From Advenella kashmirensis WT001 (lineage in GTDB: Bacteria > Pseudomonadota > Gammaproteobacteria > Burkholderiales > Burkholderiaceae_B), in NCBI RefSeq assembly GCF_000219915.2, contig NC_017965.1, positions 1 to 57,884 on the forward strand: a DNA stretch of 57,884 nt, in the 5' to 3' direction. Shown in pieces: positions 51,368 through 57,884 of the stretch (position 1 is its first letter; every line of letters begins with the position of its first letter). The notes under the pieces are model-generated. The model was not told the DNA's origin. It saw only the letters and a program-made list of their open reading frames with translations, and did no database searches. A program made the translations under genes and the position numbers.

Positions 51368-51540
51368 CTACACTTTAATGTCACTAAGGTTACTGGATTT
51401 CATAATACGAACGTCTCGGCCCATTACATTTGCAATCCCCGCTTTGCATACCTCTTTTCGGTAAAAGTTGCGGTTTGCGCATTGGAAGCTATCGGCAAAA
51501 TAACGCTGAACCCCGAGATAAACAATATTAGTTTTTTCAT
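51368..51540 (-). pseudogene. Frameshifted small exported protein
   Basis: The ATG at 51540 after AGAGGGGAA starts a signal peptide (MKKLILFISGFSVILPIASNA, cleaved before QTATFTEK). The frame then runs into a stop after about 38 codons. In another frame the text continues as KEVCKAGIANVMGRDVRIMKSSNLSDIKV, which resembles the cysteine-containing mature part of small secreted proteins. One base near TTTACCGAAAAGAGG appears lost, and the 3' end is cut at 51368. Confidence 0.5.
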
Positions 51541-51644
51541 TTTCCCCTCTAAAAATCATGATCTTAAAAAAACATAACTAAATATTACAATTTAAGAGGT
51601 TACCCCGTTTATATTGTCTTTTTCAGCATATACAGGGGTTCAAA

Positions 51645-51727
51645 GTGTGTGGTCGTTACGAATTAATAAATCCAAAGAGTCAAGTATTTGATTTTTTACG
51701 ATGCCTCAAGTTCAGCCTGGCTTAGCC
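51645..51727 (+). pseudogene. 5' remnant of a second SRAP (YedK-like) gene
   Basis: GTG TGT GGT CGT TAC GAA reads VCGRYE, the invariant N-terminus of SRAP proteins, followed by LINPKSQVFDFLR. After a one-base shift it continues PQVQPGLA, aligning with the intact protein at 43214 (MCGRYEF...FDFVQWPEVQPDL). It stops abruptly where a parA fragment on the other strand begins. The codons differ from the intact gene, so it is a diverged relative, not a recent copy. Confidence 0.75.
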
Positions 51728-51729
51728 AT

Positions 51730-51817
51730 ACTGCCGGCCAGAATTACTTTGTACCTTGGTCAGCTAATGCATAGGCTACATTTATGCTTAGAGTGGGTTT
51801 ACCAACGCCACCCTTTT
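51730..51817 (-). pseudogene. 5' remnant of a second parA gene
   Basis: The minus strand reads CAAAAGGGTGGCGTTGGTAA, then ACTCTAAGCATAAATG, CCTATGCATTAGCTGACCAA and CTGGCCGGCAGT, nearly identical to codons about 8-37 of the intact parA at 41137. It has a lost G (frameshift) and a changed Lys-Thr codon pair in the P-loop. It is cut at about 51730, where the SRAP remnant ends. Its right end runs into the 3' end of the LysR gene. Confidence 0.85.
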
Positions 51818-51823
51818 GGCCCA

Positions 51824-52741
51824 TCAACATGTAGCGTTGCTCTTTAATCTGTCCACAAGTAAAGCTGCGGATGAAGAAATCTCTCGTGTGGAGTTGGTTG
51901 CAATCAGTAGTCGTCTATTTGCCCATCGGTCAGTAATTGGAATAGCCTTTACATTCCAAGCCTGTAATCGGCGCGCGCAAACACCAAGTGGCAAAACGCC
52001 AATGCCCATATTTGCAGCAATCATTTCACACATAGCATCAAAACTTCGTACCTGAATTTTAAGCCGTAGTGCGATGCCTTCTTTCTTTGATGCGTTGGAA
52101 ATGGTATCCAATAACGAGCTGCCTCGGTTCAGACCAATAAAATCATACTCAAGGCAGGTTCTAAAGTCCACACGATCACGTTCTGCAAGCGGATGGTTAT
52201 TCGGCGTCAATATTACCAGCTGATCTGCGCGATACGGAGCCACTTGCAGCCCGTGGCATGGCAACCCGGCCGCAAAAATGCCAATGTCAGCAACGCCATC
52301 AACAACTGCTCTGATGATATCGCCTGACAGTTGTTCCTCAACCTCCACGTGAATATCGGGAAATTGCTCAAGGAAGGCAAATAAAGCTGTTGGGAGAAAC
52401 TCTACCAGAGCAGACATGTTTGCCCAAAGACGAACATGGCCACGAGCCCCCTTGGAGTACTCATGCAGTTCATCACTGAACAATTCAAACCCCTGAGTAA
52501 GTCGCAAGGCATGCTGGAGAGCGACATGGCCCGCCGGCGTCAGTATAACTCCCTGTGACGTTCGCTCAAGCAAAGTAGCATTCGAAGCTAATTCAAAATC
52601 GGATATCCGCCGACTGGCTGCAGAAAGAGCCAGATGGCAACGCTTTGCTCCCTTGGTAATGCTGCCAGCGTGCGCAACTTCACAGAATAACCTCAAGGTC
52701 GTAAAATCTACTCGTGCGGGATTGATAAACAGATCGGGCAT
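51824..52741 (-). CDS. LysR-type transcriptional regulator
   Basis: A 305-residue regulator. The N-terminal winged HTH reads DFTTLRLFCEVAHAGSITKGA and CHLALSAASRRISDFELASNATLLERTSQGV. The periplasmic-binding-like sensor domain follows (HVRLWANMSALVEFLPTALFAF, VVDGVADIGIFAAGL, MIAANMGIGVLP). It is divergent from the VOC-family gene with about 134 bp between starts, so it probably controls that gene or the truncated one after it. Its 3' end abuts the parA remnant, a recombination joint. Confidence 0.92.
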   Translation of the reverse strand: MPDLFINPARVDFTTLRLFCEVAHAGSITKGAKRCHLALSAASRRISDFELASNATLLERTSQGVILTPAGHVALQHALRLTQGFELFSDELHEYSKGARGHVRLWANMSALVEFLPTALFAFLEQFPDIHVEVEEQLSGDIIRAVVDGVADIGIFAAGLPCHGLQVAPYRADQLVILTPNNHPLAERDRVDFRTCLEYDFIGLNRGSSLLDTISNASKKEGIALRLKIQVRSFDAMCEMIAANMGIGVLPLGVCARRLQAWNVKAIPITDRWANRRLLIATNSTREISSSAALLVDRLKSNATC

Positions 52742-52875
52742 GCGTTTATTATAAGCAGTTGAAGTCTTGTCTTCGCGAATTGGGAAGGGTGGATATCAAA
52801 TTCGCAATTCACTCAGAGAGAGGATATCCCTTATATTTTACTCTTCGCCAATTTGCAAGAGATACCGAGATATTT

Positions 52876-53259
52876 ATGATTGATTACCTAGACCACCTTG
52901 TACTCACCACATCGAACAAAGACACTTGTATTTATTTTTATACCAATGTCCTAGGCATGACGCTGGAAACGTTTGGAGAGGGGCGAAAAGCGTTCAAGTT
53001 TGGAGGACAAAAGATTAATTTACATATAAAAGGACACGAATTTGAGCCGAAAGCGCATTTACCCGTACCAGGATCACTGGATCTGTGCTTTATCACTACA
53101 AAATCCTTAAACGAGGCTATAGAGCATATTCTGAAATGCAATTGGGAAATTGAATCCGGGCCGATAACCCGTACTGGAGCCAATTTTCCTATTCGTTCTA
53201 TCTATCTACGGGACCCGGACTTGAATTTGATCGAGATTTCAGAAAAATTGATAAGTTAA
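52876..53259 (+). CDS. VOC-family (glyoxalase/dioxygenase fold) protein
   Basis: About 127 residues from the ATG at 52876 (MIDYLDHLVLTTSN); the open frame extends further left without support. The vicinal-oxygen-chelate fold has H7 in LDHLVLTT, a histidine in INLHIKG and glutamate in LNLIEISE as likely metal ligands, and FYTNVLGMTLETFGEGRKAF as the usual loop. It belongs to a broad group often annotated as VOC family virulence proteins. After it, an SD-like AAGGAG and a 16-codon start (MIRMGVSVQSS) indicate that a next gene has been cut off. Confidence 0.85.
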   Translation: MIDYLDHLVLTTSNKDTCIYFYTNVLGMTLETFGEGRKAFKFGGQKINLHIKGHEFEPKAHLPVPGSLDLCFITTKSLNEAIEHILKCNWEIESGPITRTGANFPIRSIYLRDPDLNLIEISEKLIS

Positions 53260-53409
53260 ACTAAGGAGACACAACTAATGATCCGTATGGGAGTGAGTGT
53301 CCAATCGAGTATAGCGCTGCGGCATTAAGCAAATGGTTTATTCATGGATTTTAAGTAAAATTCAATTGTGTGAACTTAAATCCAGCTTTGCTAATTTCAT
53401 GAGAAATAT

Positions 53410-53690
53410 ATGCAGTACGGTGAACAGTTTAATTGTTTGACGCATTTGTTAGGTTTGGTTTTAGCGCTGTTTGGCGCAGTTTGGCTTCTGAGCGTCGTGT
53501 CGTCTGGGGGTAGTGCTGCTCAATTAGTGGGCGCTGCAGTCTTTTTTATTGCAACCGTTTTGCTCTACTTATTGTCGTTCGGCTTTCATGCTAGCCGGGA
53601 GCCCTCTAAAAAATACTGGCAAAAGTTTGATCATTGCTCCATATTTATCATGATCGCTGGAACGGTGACGCCCTTTGTTTTGAAAACAGA
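53410..53690 (+). pseudogene. Truncated hemolysin III (YqfA/PAQR family) gene
   Basis: MQYGEQFNCLTHLLGLVLAL with FGAVWLL, LVGAAVFFIATVLLYLLSFGFHASR and KYWQKFDHCSIFIMIAGTVTPF are the first three membrane helices and the H-x-x-I-x-x-x-I-A-G-T motif of hemolysin III family proteins, normally about 200 residues. Similarity stops after VTPF at about 53690, where a umuC-like fragment and then IS3 sequence begin. The reading frame to 53730 is therefore a chimera and the protein lacks four or more helices. Confidence 0.82.
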
Positions 53691-53693
53691 GAT

Positions 53694-53739
53694 GAACAGG
53701 CGACGCATGTACCAATGTTCGCAGTCGTGAAACCCGACT
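53694..53739 (-). pseudogene. Small remnant resembling the umuC 3' end
   Basis: The minus strand encodes VGFHDCEHWYMRRLF, matching IGFHDREHWYMRQER in the intact UmuC at residues near 400. The bases GGGTTTCACGAC are shared exactly. It lies between the truncated hemolysin III gene and IS3 orfB sequence. It is too short for certainty, but with nearby parA and SRAP remnants it looks like part of a decayed second plasmid backbone. Confidence 0.55.
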
Positions 53740-53748
53740 GATCTGTGC

Positions 53749-54243
53749 CGTATCTGGGCTGGTCGCGATAACTGGGCACGTTGGCCTTGGTGATAGATTG
53801 CCACACCCCGAGAGCTGTTAGCTGGCATCTGTCTCGCAGCGGCAAGGCCATGACTGCCAGCGGTGCGCTGGAGCATGCGCTGATCGCTCGGTTTGGTACG
53901 CTGGGGCGTGTGCCCGTGCCGTTCCTGCTTAGATCCGATAACGGCCTGGTATTCACAAGCCTCCGCGACACAGCTTTGGTTCACAGCTACGGGCTTCGAC
54001 AGAAGTGTATTACGCCACATTGCCCTCAGCAAAATGGCATAGTGGAACGAGTGATTTTAACCCTCAAAGAGCAATGCGCCCATGGCCATCGCTTCGAAAC
54101 GCTGTAGCATGTCAGTCGTGTTATCGGCGAATGGAAACGCTTTTACAATCACCGACGCTCACACAAGGCTTTGAACATGAGAACCACTGCAGCCGCATTT
54201 GCATTAGCCGCTTAAGTTGAGCAGAAAATGCTGGGTCATTACA
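53749..54243 (+). pseudogene. Right part of an IS3-family element (orfB C-terminal half)
   Basis: Plus-strand text has AGRDNWA, then DDE core residues D in LVIDCHTPRAVSW, D in LLRSDNGLVFTS and E in QQNGIVERV. A TAG at about 54105 replaces a CAG codon; the frame continues HVSRVIGEWKRFYNHRRSHKAL to a stop at 54215. The right terminal repeat CTGGGTCATTACA follows at 54231-54243, matching the mini-element at 2293-2495. It lacks its left half and is inactive. The rest of the gap to 54457 is AT-rich and holds nothing I recognise. Confidence 0.85.
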
Positions 54244-54457
54244 ATCGCTTGTCCAGGTTTCTATTGGTAAAATCCAATACATGATCTATATGTTTCGCAT
54301 ATCAATGACTAACTCTATTTCGGCAATCAGATGAATCAAACGTTACTTTAACTCCATTGTGTCGGATGACAATGGTATATACGAGTGAGTTTATATGGAC
54401 ACTTGATATTTATAAAAACATAATACTGTTTTTTGAAGGCATATTACTATCCAGCCA

Positions 54458-55369
54458 TTAACTATTTTCTTCAAGGTATTTTTTTAGAAATTCAATAAAC
54501 GCCCGCTCGATTGGAGCCAATTCAAGTCCCGTTCGACTGCTATACAATGAAAAAATCCACAATGGTAAAATTTGATTGCATGAAGTCAACATTTTTTGAT
54601 TTAGTTGGTATTTATCTGCCAGTTTTTTAGGCAATATGGCAATACCCAAATTATTAGTCACGAGCTTTGAAAGCAATTCTAAGCAGCTTACTTCAAATTC
54701 CACCCGTCTATGGATACCTTCTTTTCTAAAAATTGCGTCAACATGTTCTCTAATACTCCACCCCTTAGGAAAATCAATAAAAACATCCTGACTCAATTTT
54801 TTTATATCGATAAGGTTTTTTTCAGAGGTAGCCAATTGATGATGACCTGGTACCATAACAACAAATGGCGTTGCTTCTAGCTGTAGTAGTTTTCTATATT
54901 TAGCAGTTCGCGGGGAAGTTGATATAAAGGACAAATCTATACTATGTGCTTTTAAACTTCTTTCCGACGAGAGAAAGTTTCCATCTAGCAGATTAATTCT
55001 AAACTGTGGATTTTTTTCAGTAAATTTAGATATTATTTTGGGAAGATCGAGACAATGAGTAATCAAAGTCTCAGTTCCAATCGAAATAATTTCATCTGTT
55101 TTGTTCTCTATGGATGAAATTATTGTTTTCGCCTTTTGTATTGAATTGAGTATTTCATAAGCAGCTGGTAAGAATTGCTTTCCCGAATCGCTCAATGCCA
55201 CTTTTCTCGTATTTCGAATAAACAATTCCGTACCAAACTCGTCTTCAAGAGATCGAAGCGCCATAGAAACGCCTGACTGAACAATATTTTCGCGCTTAGC
55301 CGCTTTACTAAAACTTTCTTCTTCGGCCGCAGCAATAAATAGACGAATTTGTCTTATTTCCATGTGCAA
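54458..55369 (-). CDS. LysR-type transcriptional regulator
   Basis: A 303-residue LysR protein with AT-rich codon use. The HTH is IRQIRLFIAAAEEESFSKAAKRENIVQSGVS with LRSLEDEFGTELFIRNTRKVALS. The sensor domain includes IISIGTETLITHC, HSIDLSFISTSPRT, VMVPGHHQLA and LVTNNLGIAILPKKLAD. The start MHMEIR at 55369 and MEIR two codons later are both possible. No divergent target gene is adjacent, so its target is unclear. It may be chromosomal cargo. Confidence 0.9.
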   Translation of the reverse strand: MHMEIRQIRLFIAAAEEESFSKAAKRENIVQSGVSMALRSLEDEFGTELFIRNTRKVALSDSGKQFLPAAYEILNSIQKAKTIISSIENKTDEIISIGTETLITHCLDLPKIISKFTEKNPQFRINLLDGNFLSSERSLKAHSIDLSFISTSPRTAKYRKLLQLEATPFVVMVPGHHQLATSEKNLIDIKKLSQDVFIDFPKGWSIREHVDAIFRKEGIHRRVEFEVSCLELLSKLVTNNLGIAILPKKLADKYQLNQKMLTSCNQILPLWIFSLYSSRTGLELAPIERAFIEFLKKYLEENS

Positions 55370-55599
55370 CTTCCTTCGTACTTGTCAAGGCTTGGACGTT
55401 TCATTTATTCTTCTACAAACTTTTTAAGTTATATGTAACATTCCAAATGTTTAATATATAAACCATAAGCGACCAGTTATTTTTATACGCATATGAGTTG
55501 ATAATTATTATGGGCTCTTAATTCTAAACATGGTAGTACATCAATGCATCTTGAGTTCTACGTTAACTTGCTCCGAGGAGCCTGTTGATACTAAAATCA

Positions 55600-56088
55600 T
55601 TAGCGGATGAGCTGTACAATATCCTCGGCGGCGTTCTCCGAGGCAACAATGATATTGACCACTCCATTACTGAGAGTGTCATTAATCTTGACAGCCCCCC
55701 GAACTTTATTATTCAAAACCAACAACAACATACGTCCCTTATTGTTGGCAGTTGCACTAGCAAGTTTGTTCGCTCCATTTTGATTTAATCTAAAACTCAC
55801 AAACGACGTTCCATTTGTCGTTTTTTGCACAGCCATCTGAGTCAAATCGTTACGTACCAATACAGCTCTTGGCAAGTAATAAACAGTTTTATTTCCTAAT
55901 TTTAATGTTGGCAAATTTGCAACTGGTCGGGTTTGCGCCAAGACAAAGCTAACGCTTGATTGTACAGGCTGGTTCATGGAGGAACTTGGGGCGGCTGGTG
56001 GCATGCGCTTTTGGGCAGGAAACTGTTGACAGCCAGCCAGGAAAATGAGGATTCCAAGCACAGCAATTAGTGTTTTTTCTTTTAACAT
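55600..56088 (-). CDS. Lipoprotein with SecD-like head domain
   Basis: About 162 residues from the ATG at 56088 (MLKEKTLIAVLGILIFLAGC), with lipobox LAGC; upstream in-frame ATGs to 56124 would spoil the signal peptide. After a proline-rich linker, the domain VYYLPRAVLVRNDLTQMAVQ, VSFRLNQNGANKLASATANNKG, LLVLNNKVRGAVKIND resembles the periplasmic head subdomain of SecD. It lies downstream of the TpgA-like gene on the same strand, so it may be part of the adhesin locus. Its function is not known. Confidence 0.75.
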   Translation of the reverse strand: MLKEKTLIAVLGILIFLAGCQQFPAQKRMPPAAPSSSMNQPVQSSVSFVLAQTRPVANLPTLKLGNKTVYYLPRAVLVRNDLTQMAVQKTTNGTSFVSFRLNQNGANKLASATANNKGRMLLLVLNNKVRGAVKINDTLSNGVVNIIVASENAAEDIVQLIR

Positions 56089-56345
56089 TTTCTCTTCCAT
56101 ATATTTTAGTTGGGGAATGGGCATTGAATAACTGAGCCACTAATAAAAGAAAGCGCTACATTCATTGTAATTTCGAATAGTTTGCAGCCATATAGGCGGT
56201 TATCGAACCAACGCATGTAATAGGGCCAAGTCGAAAACACGCTTGAGTATTAACTTAAAATGAGCAGAGCACATTTCTGCAGTATGCATGCTAGTAACAC
56301 ACTTAGAACTGGCCATACTCTGCTCATAGAACGTAAGAATCTTGT

Positions 56346-57188
56346 TTATTGAGCCATCGTATCCGCACCCAGACGCTTAACCCCCACAGTTACACGTCGG
56401 TTCGGTTCGAAACAAGCAATTAGGGACTCTCTAGGCATGCTTCGGTCGCATTGCGCAAATTCAGATGTAGGACCAGCACCGCTCGCCTCCATCAAGTCCA
56501 TAGGGACTCCCAGCGAGCCCAGGTATTGCATTACTGTATGTGCACGTCTTGCAGACAGTCTTTGATTGTAGATTACACCGCCTAGTGGATCGGTGTAACC
56601 TACAATGTCGATGGATCTGATGTTATCATTTTGTGCAAGCTCTTTAGCCAGATTCTGCAATTTTTCTATGCCTTTCGGCTTCAAATCGCGTACTCCTGAT
56701 TTGTCAAAATCAAACAGTCCGTCAGCCTCTAGATTAAATTGTTGCACCTTCGCTGGCTTGTCAAGCGAGCACAATTCATTAGGCTCGCCTACAGGGCGCA
56801 TGAAAAAACTCTGCGCTACATAATGCTTGTCAAATAACACTTTAAATTGACAAGTTACCACCTCATTCTTGCCATTGCTCATCCTATGAAAATGAAACAG
56901 ATAGTCCCACTCGCGTACGCCAAAGAGCCCTTCCTGAAAGTGCGGTCTGCCCAGAAGATAATAAAGCTGATCCTTGGTCATCCCTGCCTTAACTGTGCGT
57001 AAAGATTCAATATTCGGGAATGTGCCTTGGTCATTGTTAAATGTGACCTTATCTGGATTAGGAAAGATAGGTTCTTCCGTGGTACCTTCTCCGCTGACCT
57101 GACTTAACGTTGAGGAGCATCCGCCTATAAGCAATGCTGCGGTAAGCATCGCAACACCAATCAATTTCTTATTCATTAAAGAATTCAT
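56346..57188 (-). CDS. tpgA: TpgA-like lipoprotein (BamE-like plus OmpA-like domains), adhesin partner
   Basis: A 280-residue lipoprotein. Signal KKLIGVAMLTAALLIGGC (lipobox IGGC), then a BamE/SmpA-like domain (about 60-140: ESLRTVKAGMTKDQLYYLLGRPHF, GVREWDYLFHF) and a C-terminal OmpA-like peptidoglycan-binding domain (NIRSIDIVGYTDPLG, NQRLSARRAHTVMQYLG, RRVTVGV). This domain pair defines TpgA, which in Acinetobacter is encoded next to the trimeric autotransporter AtaA and supports its display. Here it lies 70 bp downstream of the adhesin on the same strand. Confidence 0.87.
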   Translation of the reverse strand: MNSLMNKKLIGVAMLTAALLIGGCSSTLSQVSGEGTTEEPIFPNPDKVTFNNDQGTFPNIESLRTVKAGMTKDQLYYLLGRPHFQEGLFGVREWDYLFHFHRMSNGKNEVVTCQFKVLFDKHYVAQSFFMRPVGEPNELCSLDKPAKVQQFNLEADGLFDFDKSGVRDLKPKGIEKLQNLAKELAQNDNIRSIDIVGYTDPLGGVIYNQRLSARRAHTVMQYLGSLGVPMDLMEASGAGPTSEFAQCDRSMPRESLIACFEPNRRVTVGVKRLGADTMAQ

Positions 57189-57217
57189 ATTTATCCAAAA
57201 TTACTAATCTGCATAAT

Positions 57218-57245
57218 CTCACGCCCTGCATTCCCAGGGCGTGAG
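57218..57245 (-). terminator. Strong hairpin between the adhesin and tpgA
   Basis: Perfect 10-bp inverted repeat CTCACGCCCT...AGGGCGTGAG with an 8-nt loop, 13 bp after the adhesin stop. On the minus strand the hairpin is followed by ATTATG and not by a T-run, so it is more likely an RNA-stabilising or partially terminating structure that sets the adhesin to TpgA ratio. Confidence 0.6.
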
Positions 57246-57258
57246 TCGATTCACTGTT

Positions 57259-57884
57259 TTACCACTGATAACCGACGCCAACTGCTGCCCCAAAGTCTCC
57301 TCGGGAAGAGCTATTCGCAGACCCCTTGAGGACCCATTTTCCATTATCGGAAATAGTAGATAATCCCACGGCAACACCGCTTTGGCCTCTCCATGTCGCT
57401 CCACCCACGCTAAACATGCTTTTTCCAGGTAGATAGGCTTGTGGTAAAGTTGCTGTCGCCATAGCAGCAGCAACTCCACCACTCAAGCGATCATCCAGTT
57501 TTCGGACATCATTTTTGACGCCTGCTATCTGATTGTTCATATTACTTTCAAGCTGTTTGACTTGTTCTACGTTGACCGCATCAGTGCCATTAGTTCCAGC
57601 AGCCACGTTCGTGATCTTGTTGCCACCCATGTTCAGGGTGTCACCCGCATTCATCGTGATGCCTTCATTATTGATGACAGGACCATCATTAATCGTCAGA
57701 CTATCTGCCGTCAGATCCGGGGTTGTCGCTACGGTGATGTTTGTGCCATCACGTGTCAGCTCAATGTTCTGACCATCCAGGAATTGAACCGTCGCGCCTG
57801 GCGTAACATTAGTGATGGCATCACCATTGGTCTGGACGTTCCAGCCCGCGTTCGCAACACTGTTCACCGCATTGAGCTGAGACA
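57259..57884 (-). CDS. Trimeric autotransporter adhesin, C-terminal part with YadA anchor
   Basis: Enters at the right edge reading VSQLNAVNSVANAGWNV. Head or neck repeats (NKITNVAAGTNGTDAVNVEQV) follow, then a coiled-coil stalk (QLESNMNNQIAGVKNDVRKLDDRLSGGVAAAMATA) and the four-strand YadA anchor (YLPGKSMFSVGGATWRGQSG...GDFGAAVGVGYQW) ending in the aromatic residue W required for outer-membrane assembly. Joined to the fragment at 1-481 it makes one complete protein. The anchor is essential and appears intact. Confidence 0.92.
   Translation of the reverse strand, partial: SQLNAVNSVANAGWNVQTNGDAITNVTPGATVQFLDGQNIELTRDGTNITVATTPDLTADSLTINDGPVINNEGITMNAGDTLNMGGNKITNVAAGTNGTDAVNVEQVKQLESNMNNQIAGVKNDVRKLDDRLSGGVAAAMATATLPQAYLPGKSMFSVGGATWRGQSGVAVGLSTISDNGKWVLKGSANSSSRGDFGAAVGVGYQW

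Noticed and set aside
1..57884. CRISPR arrays
   Set aside because: The only regular repeats are the repA iterons (22 bp, adjacent or irregularly spaced, next to a replication gene) and short AT-rich words. No repeat-spacer pattern or cas gene was seen.

Overview
This window reads as one complete circular plasmid from a betaproteobacterium, probably of the Alcaligenaceae (inferred from the Bug-type tricarboxylate-transport receptor, the virB-type transfer genes and the general gene mix). The best evidence for circularity is that both ends lie in the same gene. A trimeric autotransporter adhesin starts at 481 on the minus strand and runs off base 1. Its C-terminal membrane anchor enters at base 57884 and stops at 57259. 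Joining base 1 to base 57884 keeps the reading frame and rebuilds a normal adhesin head motif, giving a 368-residue protein.

Layout. (1) 1-2.5 kb: adhesin N-terminus, AT-rich spacer and IS3-family debris. (2) 2.5-11.4 kb: a minus-strand catabolic operon for an unidentified hydroxy or sugar acid: HisD-like dehydrogenase, SDR, RraA-like aldolase, Bug receptor, IlvD/Edd dehydratase, D-2-hydroxyacid dehydrogenase, FMN-dependent 2-hydroxyacid dehydrogenase and LacI regulator. (3) 11.8-33.4 kb: a conjugation region, all on the minus strand, read from 33.4 kb down to 11.8 kb: TraL, TrbM/KikA, TraM, VirB1-VirB11 with an entry-exclusion lipoprotein, SSB, VirD4, primase, nuclease, ArdC, MobC-like pieces and a MOBP-like relaxase. 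virB4 is broken by a small frameshifting deletion. (4) 33.4-36.2 kb: a control region with a divergent CI/Cro-like repressor pair, two more HTH proteins and two copies of a conserved noncoding element of about 320 bp. (5) 36.6-45 kb: a PIN-domain toxin-like pair, umuDC with a LexA box, an iteron origin with repA, parA plus a ribbon-helix-helix partner, an SRAP protein and a two-gene module of unknown function. (6) 45.2-54.2 kb: a WGR-like protein with a large tyrosine recombinase, then a decayed accessory segment with IS3 fragments, nrdB under a paired NrdR box, an MBL-fold protein, a LysR regulator with a VOC protein, and remnants of second copies of parA, the SRAP gene and umuC. (7) 54.5-57.9 kb: LysR regulator, lipoproteins and a TpgA-like partner of the adhesin.

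The most interesting unexplained feature is the duplicated noncoding element at 33.5 and 34.7 kb. On the minus strand each copy starts with a boxA-like sequence (GCTCTTTAA), followed 13-14 nt later by a short hairpin whose stem carries a compensatory base-pair change between copies. A nearly identical block of about 52 nt and a terminal hairpin follow. The first transfer gene starts 37 nt beyond copy 1. At least five intrinsic terminators facing the same way lie in gaps between the collinear transfer genes. A processive antitermination leader controlling conjugation is a testable explanation. All identifications come from reading the sequence; no database search was run.
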